Part shown: in pieces, positions 7,371 through 18,062 of the stretch
How positions within the stretch are numbered: the first letter of the stretch is position 1
Layout: each line of letters starts with the position of its first letter
Origin: Deltaproteobacteria bacterium
GTDB lineage: Bacteria > Myxococcota_A > Polyangia > Haliangiales > J016
Assembly: GCA_003696105.1 (NCBI GenBank)
Contig: RFGE01000153.1
Span: 1-54,234, forward strand
Direction: 5' to 3'
DNA: 54,234 nucleotides
Made by a program: the position numbers and the translations under genes
The notes under the pieces: model-generated
Told to the model about the DNA's origin: nothing
Database searches by the model: none
Seen by the model: only the letters and a program-made list of their open reading frames with translations

Positions 7371-9158
7371 ATGACGCGCGGCGACGAAACCGCGATCGAG
7401 GCGCCGGCCGCGCGACGCCGGCGGCGCAGCCGAGCGCCCGGCGGGCGCGCGGGCGACGGCGCGGTGACCGACGACACCGGCGCGGCGACGGGCGACACCG
7501 GCGCGGCGACCGGCGACACCGCCAGCCACGGCACGGCCGGCGGCGGCTCCGCCGGTGGGCCGGCCAGCGACCCCCGCGGCCCCGCCGTCCGGTCGCCGGC
7601 CGACGCGCTGCGGCTCGACGAGATCGCGCGCACGCGACGGCTGTTGCCGATGGTGCTCGGGCTGTGCGTCGCGGCCGCCGTCGCGTTGCCGTGGATCGGC
7701 GGCGACCCGCGCGCCAAAGCGCTGCTGTACGCCGGCGTCGTGCTGTCGTCGCTCAGTTCGTTGTGGCTGCACCGGATCACGCGCGATGACGCGCACGGCT
7801 ATACCAACCTGACCGTCGCGGCAGCATGGCTGTCGCCCTCGCTCACCATCGTCGCCGCGATCCTGTACTTCGGACCGTTTTCGCCGGCGCCCATCCTCGC
7901 GGTGCTCGCCGTCTACCTGATCGGCCTCGGTCGCAGCCGTACCGTCGCCGCGACCGTCTACGGCCTGCTCGCGGCCGGCCAGGCCGGGCTGGCGGCGCTC
8001 GCCATCGCAAACCCGGACGGCGTCCACTCGCTGGTGCGCGCCGACTACCTCGGCCTCCGCGAGCAGATCATCGGCCAGGCGCTGGTGCAGGCGGTGCTCG
8101 CGGCGACGCTGTTTACCGCGCGGCTGTCGCGCCGCGCCGCCCTGCAGGCGTTCGAGGAACTCGACCGCGCCGTGCGTGCGATCGCGCAGCGCGACGCGCT
8201 AATCGACGAGGTGCGCGCCGACCTCGACCGCGCGATGCAGATCGGCGGCCGCGGCCGGTTCACCGGCCGCCGGGTCGGCTCGTTCCAACTCGGCGTCGTG
8301 ATCGGCCGCGGCGCGATGGGCGAGGTCTACGAGGCGCGCCACGTGGACACGGGCGGCGAGGCGGCGGTCAAGCTGCTGCACCCGGCCGCCGCCGGCGACG
8401 ACTTCGAGCAGCGGTTCCACCGCGAGGTCAAGGCCGCCGCCGCCGTCGCGTCGCCGCACATCGTGCGCGTCATCGAGGTGAGCCCGGAAGGTGCGGCGCT
8501 GCCGTACCTGGCGATGGAGCGCCTGCGCGGACAGGATCTGGCTCAGCTGCTGCGCGACCGCCGCAGACTCGGCAAGCGGGCGCTGGTCAAGCTCGCGCGC
8601 GAAGTGGGCGCCGGAATCGAGGCCGCCGGCAACGCCGGCATCGTCCACCGCGACATCAAGCCGCAGAACCTGTTCTTGCACCGGGGGGACGCTCCGCCCG
8701 ACCCGCACGGTCGCGAGGGCACCTGGAAGATCCTCGACTTCGGCGTATCCAAAGTGTTCGGCGGCGACGGCACGCTCACGCACGGCCGCGTCGTCGGCAC
8801 TCCCGTGTACATGGCGCCCGAGCAGGCGCAGGGAAAGGATGTCGACAGCCGCGCCGATCTGTACGCCCTCGCCGCGATCCTGTACCGCGCGCTCACCGGG
8901 GTTCCGCCGTTTCGCGGCAAGGACACGCCCGAGATCCTGTACCGCGTCGTGTACGACATGCCCCGCCGCCCGACCGCCATCGTCGACGTGCCCGCCGACG
9001 TCGACGCCTGGTTCGCGATCGCGCTCGCCAAGCATCCCGACGATCGCTTCTTCACCGCGGACGAACTGTGCGACGCGCTGGAGGCGGCGCTCGCGGGTGC
9101 GCTCGACGACGACTGGCGCGAGCGCGGCCGCCGACTGCTGAAAAAGGCGACCGCGTAA
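7371..9158 (+). CDS. Membrane-anchored Ser/Thr protein kinase, paralogue of the upstream gene
   Basis: A 595-residue kinase with the same layout as its neighbour. A basic then low-complexity N-terminus contains a short Gly-Asp-Thr-rich repeat (about residues 33-50). Hydrophobic segments lie at about 85-260, a helical linker at about 265-295, and the kinase domain from about 303 with GRGAMGEVYEARHV, AAVKLLHP, IVHRDIKPQN near 426, DFGVSK near 457 and VGTPVYMAPEQ. All catalytic residues are intact. The kinase halves are much more alike than the N-terminal halves, which suggests tandem duplication followed by divergence of the input region. The ATG at 7371 has no good Shine-Dalgarno site, so the exact start is less certain than the domain call. 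Confidence 0.93.
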   Translation: MTRGDETAIEAPAARRRRRSRAPGGRAGDGAVTDDTGAATGDTGAATGDTASHGTAGGGSAGGPASDPRGPAVRSPADALRLDEIARTRRLLPMVLGLCVAAAVALPWIGGDPRAKALLYAGVVLSSLSSLWLHRITRDDAHGYTNLTVAAAWLSPSLTIVAAILYFGPFSPAPILAVLAVYLIGLGRSRTVAATVYGLLAAGQAGLAALAIANPDGVHSLVRADYLGLREQIIGQALVQAVLAATLFTARLSRRAALQAFEELDRAVRAIAQRDALIDEVRADLDRAMQIGGRGRFTGRRVGSFQLGVVIGRGAMGEVYEARHVDTGGEAAVKLLHPAAAGDDFEQRFHREVKAAAAVASPHIVRVIEVSPEGAALPYLAMERLRGQDLAQLLRDRRRLGKRALVKLAREVGAGIEAAGNAGIVHRDIKPQNLFLHRGDAPPDPHGREGTWKILDFGVSKVFGGDGTLTHGRVVGTPVYMAPEQAQGKDVDSRADLYALAAILYRALTGVPPFRGKDTPEILYRVVYDMPRRPTAIVDVPADVDAWFAIALAKHPDDRFFTADELCDALEAALAGALDDDWRERGRRLLKKATA

Positions 9159-9382
9159 GCTGTTGCGCCTAGCCGCTGGCTGCGGTCGCGATCTGCGGGC
9201 GATCGTCGGCCTACGTGCTCGCGCCCTTCGGTTCCGTATGTGGATACGCGCCGTCGTGCGCTGCGGGCGTGCGCCGAACCTCGCCTCGCATCGCGCAACC
9301 TCGCTGGCGCGCCGATACGCAACAGCCTCCTCGCCGCCGCGGTCGCGCCGCGGTCGCGGTGTGGTGTGCGCGGGGAAGGTGC

Positions 9383-9399
9383 TACGGTCGAGCCCGATG
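9383..9399 (+). promoter_or_regulatory. Predicted -10 element before the TPM-domain gene
   Basis: TACGGT at 9383-9388 ends 8 bases before the ATG at 9397. This matches the leaderless spacing of other genes here and supports that start against upstream alternatives. Confidence 0.4.
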
Positions 9400-10158
9400 C
9401 TCCGTGGCCGCCACGCCGCCGTCGCCCTCGTCGCTGCCGCCGCTGCGATCGCATGGGCGGGCGCCGCGCGGGCGGCGACGCCGCTGCCCACCCGCGACCC
9501 GGCCCGATCGGTCTACGACACCGCGGGCGTGCTGCGCCCGGAAACCCGCCGCGCGCTGGAGGCGCTCCACCGCGAGCTGTTCGCCAAGACGGGCGTCATG
9601 ATCGTCACCGTCACGGTGCCGCGGCTCGTCGACGAGACGATCGAGCAGTTCGCGGTCCGCGTCGGCCAGACGTGGGGCGTCGGCCGCAAGGGCGAAGACC
9701 GCGGCATCGTCGTCGCGCTGTCGGTTGAGGACCGGCGCATCTTCATCGCCACCGGCTACGGCGTCGAAGGCTTCTTGCCCGACGGCCGCGTCGGCGCGCT
9801 GCTCGACGCGTACGTCGTACCGCATCTGCGGCGCGACGACTTCGATGGCGGCCTGGCGAATGCGAGCGCGGCGCTCGCACGGGTGGTCGCGCGCCACTTC
9901 GGCGTCGCGCTGGACGGGGCGATCGCCGTACGCGAGCCGCCCCGCAGACGGCTCACACCCGGCGAGATCGTGGTGATCGCGCTGCTGCTGGTGGCGCTCG
10001 GCTACGCGTTCGTCCGCCATCCGGTGCTGTTTTTGATGCTGCTGTCCGGCGGCGGCCACCGCGGCGGCGGCTTCGGCGGCGGCTTCGGCGGCGGCGGCGG
10101 CGGCGGCGGCTTCGGCGGCGGCGGCTTCGGCGGCGGCGGCGCGGGCCGCGGGTTCTGA
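9397..10158 (+). CDS. TPM-domain (YgcG-like) membrane protein with Gly-rich tail
   Basis: A 253-residue protein. A signal peptide occupies residues 1-27 (AAIAWAGAARA). The TPM domain follows at about 40-180, recognisable from VYDTAGVLRPETRRALEAL, the TGVMIVTVTVPRL strand and EDRGIVVALSVEDRRIFIATGYG. A membrane helix lies at about 187-212 (GEIVVIALLLVALGYAF) and the tail is almost only Gly/Phe (about 218-253), as in the YgcG/TPM_phosphatase family. Family members act in envelope or photosystem maintenance; the biochemical role here is unknown. Genomes often place these proteins beside LemA, as happens two genes downstream. The start at 9397 gives a proper signal peptide. Confidence 0.9.
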   Translation: MLRGRHAAVALVAAAAAIAWAGAARAATPLPTRDPARSVYDTAGVLRPETRRALEALHRELFAKTGVMIVTVTVPRLVDETIEQFAVRVGQTWGVGRKGEDRGIVVALSVEDRRIFIATGYGVEGFLPDGRVGALLDAYVVPHLRRDDFDGGLANASAALARVVARHFGVALDGAIAVREPPRRRLTPGEIVVIALLLVALGYAFVRHPVLFLMLLSGGGHRGGGFGGGFGGGGGGGGFGGGGFGGGGAGRGF

Positions 10159-10308
10159 CCGCGCGGCCCGCGCCCGGTGGCACCGCCGTCGGCCGGCCCG
10201 CGGCGCGGCCGGCGACACGCCGGCACGACGCGGCCGCGGCGGCGCCGCGACGGACCGCCCGCGCGCCGCGGCGCCGGGTGTGCTACGACGCGATCGCCGG
10301 GTCGCACC

Positions 10309-11046
10309 ATGACGTCTCCCCCGAGCATTCCGCCCACCGTCACGGCCTTCGTGGATCGCCTCGTGCGCGCCGCCGCCGACGGCCTCGACGCCGCGGTCCT
10401 GTACGGGCCGGCGGCCCACGGCGACGCGTACGCCGATCCGCACGCCGTGCACGTGCTGATCGTCGCGCGCGACCTCGAGCTGGCGACCCTCGCGCGGTTC
10501 GCCCGTCCGGTCGCGTGGTGGCGCCGGCGGGGCCACCCGACGCCGCGCATCGTGTCGCGCGCGCAGCTCGCGGCGATGGCCGACGTGTTCCCGATCGAGC
10601 TGCTGGACCTGGCGAGCCACCACGTCGTCCTGCACGGCCGCGACCCGCTGGCCCAGGTGCAGGTCGTGCCGGAGCACTTGCGGCTCCAGTGCGAACGCGA
10701 GCTGCGCGAAAAGATGATGCGCCTGCGCGAAGGCTACGTGGAGGCGGCCGGCGACAAGCGGGCCCTGCTCCGGCTGCTCGTGCACGCATACCCGGCGTTC
10801 GCCCTGGTCTGGCGCGGCTGCCTGCGCCTGTTCGGCGACGACGTGCCGCGCAGCGACCTCGACGTGGCCCGCGCGCTGTGCCGCCGGCTCGACCTGGATC
10901 CCGCGCCGCTCGAGGCGGTCGACGCCGCCGCACGCGGCCGCGCGCCGCGCGAGGTCGAGCCGTTGTTCGCCGACTGCTATGACTTGTTCGGCCGCATCGT
11001 GAAGCGAATCGACGACATCGTCCCCACCACACAGGAGCCATCATGA
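10309..11046 (+). CDS. Nucleotidyltransferase-like protein with degenerate catalytic motif
   Basis: A 245-residue cytoplasmic protein. The first 60 residues resemble a small nucleotidyltransferase fold (LDAAVLYGPAAHGDAYADPH followed by a hydrophobic strand), but the strand that should carry the two metal-binding Asp reads AVHVLIVARD, so catalysis is doubtful. The rest is alpha-helical and includes REKMMRLREGYVEAAGDKRA, like helical domains that follow such folds. It overlaps the lemA start by 4 bases and follows the TPM gene, so the three are probably co-transcribed. The family call is tentative; the coding status is secure from codon pattern and coupling. The ATG at 10309 is chosen as the first Met of the conserved-looking part. 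Confidence 0.7.
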   Translation: MTSPPSIPPTVTAFVDRLVRAAADGLDAAVLYGPAAHGDAYADPHAVHVLIVARDLELATLARFARPVAWWRRRGHPTPRIVSRAQLAAMADVFPIELLDLASHHVVLHGRDPLAQVQVVPEHLRLQCERELREKMMRLREGYVEAAGDKRALLRLLVHAYPAFALVWRGCLRLFGDDVPRSDLDVARALCRRLDLDPAPLEAVDAAARGRAPREVEPLFADCYDLFGRIVKRIDDIVPTTQEPS

Positions 11047-11609
11047 GCAAAGCTGCCCGCATCGCGATCGGGAGCGTCGTCCTGGCCGTCCTCATCGCCG
11101 GCGGCTGCGGCGTCGCCAAGTACAACGCGCTCGTGTCCGCGAACGAAGAGATCGACGCGGCGTGGGCGCAGGTCGAGAACGTGTTGCAGCGCCGGGCCGA
11201 CCTCATCCCCAACCTCGTCAACACGGTCAAGGGCTACGCGGCGCACGAAAAGGACATCTTCTCCGCGGTCGCCGAGGCGCGCAGCAAGCTGCTGGCAGCC
11301 AAGGGCCCGGCCGATGCCGCCAGCGCGCACGCCCAGATGAGCTCGGCGCTCGGCCGGCTGCTGGCGATCGCCGAGCGGTACCCCGACCTGAAGGCCAGCG
11401 CGAATTTCACGCGCCTTCAGGACGAGCTGGCCGGCACCGAGAACCGCATCGCCGTCGAACGCCGCCGCTACAACGAGGCGGTCAAGCGCTACAACACGAC
11501 GATCAAGCGGTTCCCGGGCAACCTGTTCGCGAGCCTGTTCGGGTTCGAGGCGCGCGAGTACTTCGAAGCCGAGGCGACCGCCAAGCAGGTTCCCAAGGTG
11601 GAGTTCTGA
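11043..11609 (+). CDS. lemA: LemA family protein
   Basis: A 188-residue LemA-family membrane-associated protein. It has one N-terminal hydrophobic segment (about 7-22, VVLAVLIAGGCG, which could also be read as a lipobox) and then a long helical domain. The hallmark stretches are WAQVENVLQRRADLIPNLVN, AHEKDIF, LLAIAERYPDLKA and NRIAVERRRYNEAVKRYN, with a short C-terminal EAREYFEAE segment. Length is typical of the family. LemA proteins are widespread and often sit next to TPM-domain proteins, but their molecular function is not established. Translation is coupled to the upstream gene through ATGA. Confidence 0.96.
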   Translation: MSKAARIAIGSVVLAVLIAGGCGVAKYNALVSANEEIDAAWAQVENVLQRRADLIPNLVNTVKGYAAHEKDIFSAVAEARSKLLAAKGPADAASAHAQMSSALGRLLAIAERYPDLKASANFTRLQDELAGTENRIAVERRRYNEAVKRYNTTIKRFPGNLFASLFGFEAREYFEAEATAKQVPKVEF

Positions 11610-11700
11610 CGCCGCCGGGCGGTGGCGCCGGCCTCGCCGCGCCGGTCGGTCCGCCCGCGCCTTGACAGGTCCCGGCCGCCGGGCTAACCCCACAGCCGAC

Positions 11701-12315
11701 ATGCGCTTTTGGCTCGCTTTCAGCTGCTTTTTCCGGCTGCTGTTCTTCATGAAGTTGCCGGCCGCGGCCGCCCGCTACTTGCCCGCGGACGCGCTGCCCA
11801 AGGGCTTGCCGGAGCCGGATGCGGACGCGCCCGCGGCGGCGGCCGAGCCCGCGGCGGCCGAGCCCGCGGCGGCCGAGCCCGCGGCGGCCGAGCCCGCGCA
11901 GCCGCGGCGCCCGCCGGCGAACGCGGCCGAGTTGCGCCGCGAGGGCGCGCTCGCGCTGCTCGGCCTGTTCCAGCGAGAAGGCCGCCTCGTCGACTTCTTG
12001 CAGGAAGCGATCGACGACTACGACGACGCCGACGTCGGCGCGGCCGCACGCGACATCCACCGCGGCTGCAAGAAGGCGCTCGACGACCACGTGCGCCTCG
12101 AGCCGATCATGCCCGGTAACGAAGACGACACCGTCACGATCAAGCCGGGCTTCGATCCGGGCGAGATCCGCCTGTCGGGCGACGTGTCCGGCGAGCCGCC
12201 GTTCACCGGCGTCCTCCGCCACCACGGCTGGCGCGCGGTCGAGGTCAACCTGCCGGTGCTCGGCGACCAGGTCGATCGGAGCGTGATCGCGCCGGCCGAG
12301 GTCGAAATCGGCTGA
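11701..12315 (+). CDS. DUF2760-type protein preceding Hsp70 genes
   Basis: A 204-residue protein. The N-terminus is hydrophobic (RFWLAFSCFFRLLFFMKLPA) and may be a membrane-peripheral helix. An Ala/Glu/Pro repeat linker follows at about 40-65, and then a compact domain with REGALALLGLFQREGRLVDF, DIHRGCKKALDDH, GNEDDTVTIKPGFDPGEIRL and a closing beta-rich segment. This matches the DUF2760 family as I recall it, which co-occurs with Hsp70-like genes. Here the stop is one base before the Hsp70 start. It is probably a partner or client-binding subunit of the downstream chaperones (inference). The ATG at 11701 is preferred over one at 11662 because it begins at the conserved aromatic segment. Confidence 0.85.
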   Translation: MRFWLAFSCFFRLLFFMKLPAAAARYLPADALPKGLPEPDADAPAAAAEPAAAEPAAAEPAAAEPAQPRRPPANAAELRREGALALLGLFQREGRLVDFLQEAIDDYDDADVGAAARDIHRGCKKALDDHVRLEPIMPGNEDDTVTIKPGFDPGEIRLSGDVSGEPPFTGVLRHHGWRAVEVNLPVLGDQVDRSVIAPAEVEIG

Positions 12316-12316
12316 C

Positions 12317-14100
12317 ATGGCGGGCGCGCGCTACGTCGTCGGCATCGACCTGGGCACCACGAACTGCGCGGTCGCCTACGTCGACACGAAGCAGGGCGGC
12401 GACATCCGGCCGCTACCGATCCCGCAGGTCGTCGCACCCGGCGAGGTCGAGCCGCGGCCGACGCTGCCGTCGTTCCTGCTCCTGCCCGGGCCGCACGAGG
12501 TCCAGCGCGGCGCGCTGGCGCTGCCGTGGCGCGACGACCCGGGCTGGTGCGTCGGCGCGTTCGCGCGCGACCGGGGCGCCGAGCTGCCGCACCGACTGGT
12601 GGCGTCCGCCAAGTCGTGGCTGTGCAACGCCGAGGTCGACCTGACCGAGCCGATCCTGCCGTGGCGCTCGCAGGCGGCGCGCGACGAGGACGACGGCGAC
12701 GGCGGCGAGCGCGTATCGCCGATCGAGGCGGCCGCGCGCTACCTCGGGCACATCCGCGCGGCGTGGGACCACGCGTTCCCGGACGCGCCGCTCGCCGAGC
12801 AGGACGTCCTGGTGACGGTGCCGGCGTCGTTCGATGCGGTCGCAACCGACTTGACCGCCCGCGCCGCGCGCCATGCCGGCCTCGGCGACGTGACCCTGCT
12901 CGAGGAGCCGCAGGCGGCGTTCTACGCGTGGCTGGCGGCGTCCGGGGATTCCTGGCGCGAGCGCCTGCACGCCGGCGACGTGGTCCTCGTCGTCGACATC
13001 GGCGGCGGCACCACCGACTTCTCTCTGATCGCGGTCGCCGACGACGGCGGTGCGCTCGCGCTCGAGCGCGTCGCGGTCGGCGACCACATCCTGCTCGGCG
13101 GCGACAACATCGACCTGGCGCTCGCGCACCTGGTCGCGCAGCGGCTCGGCGACAAGGGCCGCACGCTGTCGGCCAAACAGCGCGGCGCGCTCGTCCACGC
13201 CTGCCGCCGCGCCAAGGAGCAGCTGCTGGCCGACGGCGGCCCCGACGCCGTCCCGATCGCCGTACTCGGCGGCGGCTCGAAGCTGATCGGCGGCACCCTG
13301 CGGGCCGAACTCACCCGGGCCGACGTCGACGTGCTCGTCGTCGACGGCTTCTTCCCGCCCGCGGCGCTGGGCGACGCGCCGCGCGAGCGCACGCGCATGG
13401 GCCTCGGCGAGGTCGGCCTGCCCTACGCGGCCGACCCGGCGATCACGCGCCACCTGGCGCACTTCCTGGCGCGGCACGACCGCCGGCCGACCGCGATCCT
13501 GTTCAACGGCGGCGTCATGCAGAGCGGCCGGCTGCGCGCGCGCGTCACCGAGATCGCGAGCGGCTGGTTCGGCGGCGATCCGCTGCCGGCCCTCGCCGGC
13601 ACGGACCTGGACCTCGCGGTGGCGCACGGCGCCGCGTACTACGGGCTCGTGCGCCGCGGCGACGGCGTGCGCATCCGCGGCGGCCTCGGCCGCACCTACT
13701 ACATCGGCATCGAGACCGCCATGCCGGCGATTCCCGGGTTCGAGCCGCCCGTCCACGCGCTGTGCGTCGCGCCGTTCGGCCTCGAGGAGGGCTCGCGTGT
13801 GGACCTGCCCGACGAGCGGTTCGCGCTCGTCGTCGGCGAGCCCGCCGAGTTCCGCTTCTTCGCGTCGACCTCGCGAACAGACGACCGGCCCGGCCAGGTG
13901 GTCGAGGTCGACGGCGACATCGTGGAGCTCGCACCGATTCGCACTCGCCTCGACCCGGGCGACGGGCACGACGCGGGCGCGCGCGTGCCGGTGAGCCTGT
14001 CGGCGAACGTCACCGAGTTGGGCGCCCTCGAGCTGTGGTGCGTCGCCCGTGACGGCTCGGGCCGGTGGAAGCTCGAGTACAACGTGCGGGAGACCGAACG

Positions 14101-14104
<4 letters not shown>
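12317..14104 (+). CDS. Hsp70 family protein (first of a pair)
   Basis: A 595-residue DnaK-like ATPase. GIDLGTTNCAVAYVD (residue 9 on) is the phosphate-1 motif. VDIGGGTTDFSLIAV near 225 is phosphate-2. GGDNIDLALAHLVAQRL and FNGGVMQSG (near 396) are the connecting and adenosine-side motifs, so it should bind ATP. After the ATPase domain there is a beta-rich region (about 440-595) but no classical DnaK helical lid or EEVD/Gln-rich tail. It is a specialised Hsp70 of the YegD-like sort rather than the housekeeping DnaK. It overlaps the next gene by 4 bases (GTGA). Confidence 0.93.
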
Positions 14105-16884
<2,780 letters not shown>

Positions 16885-16908
16885 CGCGCCGCGGGACGTC
16901 GCCCGGCG

Positions 16909-16938
16909 GCCCGCGACCGCCCCGCGCCGGTCGCGGGC
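16909..16938. terminator. Hairpin between convergent genes
   Basis: An 11-bp perfect stem (16909-16919 with 16928-16938) and 8-nt loop lie between the end of the Hsp70 operon (16884) and the convergent gene ending at 17003. No T-tract follows on either strand, so it is a weak or factor-assisted terminator candidate. Confidence 0.4.
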
Positions 16939-17002
16939 GGCGTCGCGCGGCGGCCGCGACCGCCGGTCGGCGGCCACACGCGCGCGCCCGGCTCCGCCGC
17001 GG

Positions 17003-17917
17003 TCACGCGAGCCGCAGATACGCGCCCTGCCCCGTCACCGGGATGATCCCGCGCGGGTTGAGAGACCGGTGGCACAGGTAGTAGTGCCGCTTGATGTGAT
17101 CGAAGTCCACCGTGTCGGCCACGCCCGGCAGGCGGTACATCCGCACCGTGTGCGAAAGCAGGTTTGGATAGTCGACCAGGCGCTTGCGACTGCACTTGAA
17201 GTGGATGTTGTAGACCGCGTCGAAGCGCACGAGCGTGGGAAACAGCCGGATGTCCGCCTCGGTCAGCGCGTCGCCGACGAGCCACGTCCGGCCGGCGAGC
17301 GTCGCGTCGAGTTCGTCCAGCGCCGCGAACAGCGCGGCCTCCGCCTCGTCGTAGGCCGCCTGGGTGCCGGCAAACCCGCACTTGTACACGCCGTTGTTGA
17401 CGGCCTCGTACACCCGGGCGTTGATGGCGTCGATGTCGGCGCGGTGCGGCTCGGGAACCAGGTCGCGCGGCGTGCGCGCGAGCGGCGCAAACGCCGTGTG
17501 CAGCAGGCGCAAGATCTCGGCCGACTCGTTGTTCACGATCGTGTCGCGCTCTCGGTCCCACAACACCGGCACCGTCACCCGACCCGTGAAATCGGCGCGC
17601 GCGCGCACGTACAACTCCCACAGGTAGCGCGCGCCGTGGAGCCGGTCCGGATAGCGGTCGGAGAACTGCCAGCCGTTGTCTTGCCACACCGGCTCGACGA
17701 TCGACACGTCGATGGCGTGTTCGAGGCCCAGCAGCGCGCGCGCCACGAGCGTCCGATGCGCCCACGGGCACGCCAGCGACACGTACAGGTGGTAGCGCCC
17801 CGCGACCGGCTCGACGTGCATGTCGCGAAACTGCGACGCGGCCCGGTCGAAGCGACCGTCGGCGTCCCGCGGAAAGTCGGCATCGGCGGTCCACACGCCG
17901 CGAACGAGCTGTCCCAT
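17003..17917 (-). CDS. Glutathionyl-hydroquinone reductase (omega-like glutathione transferase)
   Basis: A 304-residue cytosolic enzyme of the YqjG/ECM4 (xi-class GST) family, which reduces glutathionyl-hydroquinones. The thioredoxin-like domain carries the family motif SLACPWAHRTLVAR with catalytic Cys50. Next are the substrate-binding DNGWQFS and YLWELYVRARADFTGRVTVPVLWD, then NNESAEILRLL. The C-terminal helical domain has AINARVYEAVNNGVYKCGFA and ALTEADIRLFPTLVRFDAVY with the conserved Tyr. Length agrees with the family. The start at 17917 is supported by TATCCT six bases upstream (leaderless layout). It is convergent with the Hsp70 operon. Confidence 0.95.
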   Translation of the reverse strand: MGQLVRGVWTADADFPRDADGRFDRAASQFRDMHVEPVAGRYHLYVSLACPWAHRTLVARALLGLEHAIDVSIVEPVWQDNGWQFSDRYPDRLHGARYLWELYVRARADFTGRVTVPVLWDRERDTIVNNESAEILRLLHTAFAPLARTPRDLVPEPHRADIDAINARVYEAVNNGVYKCGFAGTQAAYDEAEAALFAALDELDATLAGRTWLVGDALTEADIRLFPTLVRFDAVYNIHFKCSRKRLVDYPNLLSHTVRMYRLPGVADTVDFDHIKRHYYLCHRSLNPRGIIPVTGQGAYLRLA

Positions 17918-17929
17918 CTCGACAGGATA
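17915..17929 (-). promoter_or_regulatory. Predicted leaderless promoter -10
   Basis: On the minus strand TATCCT (17924-17929) ends six bases before the ATG at 17915-17917. No Shine-Dalgarno site is present. Confidence 0.5.
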
Positions 17930-18062
17930 CCGCGCAGTCACCCCGCGGTCGCGAACGCGGCCGCCGTCGCGCGCGGACGCGCCGGCGGCACCGGGGCGAC
18001 ATCCGCTGGCGCGAAGCGGCTCGATGCCCGCCGGCCGACCGCGGCCGCAGCCGCTGGCGAGG

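Noticed and set aside
4043-7780. A 1245-codon open frame on the minus strand
   Set aside because: It lies opposite the amidohydrolase and kinase genes. Its translation is Arg/Ala/His-rich without domain motifs, as expected for antisense of high-GC coding sequence.
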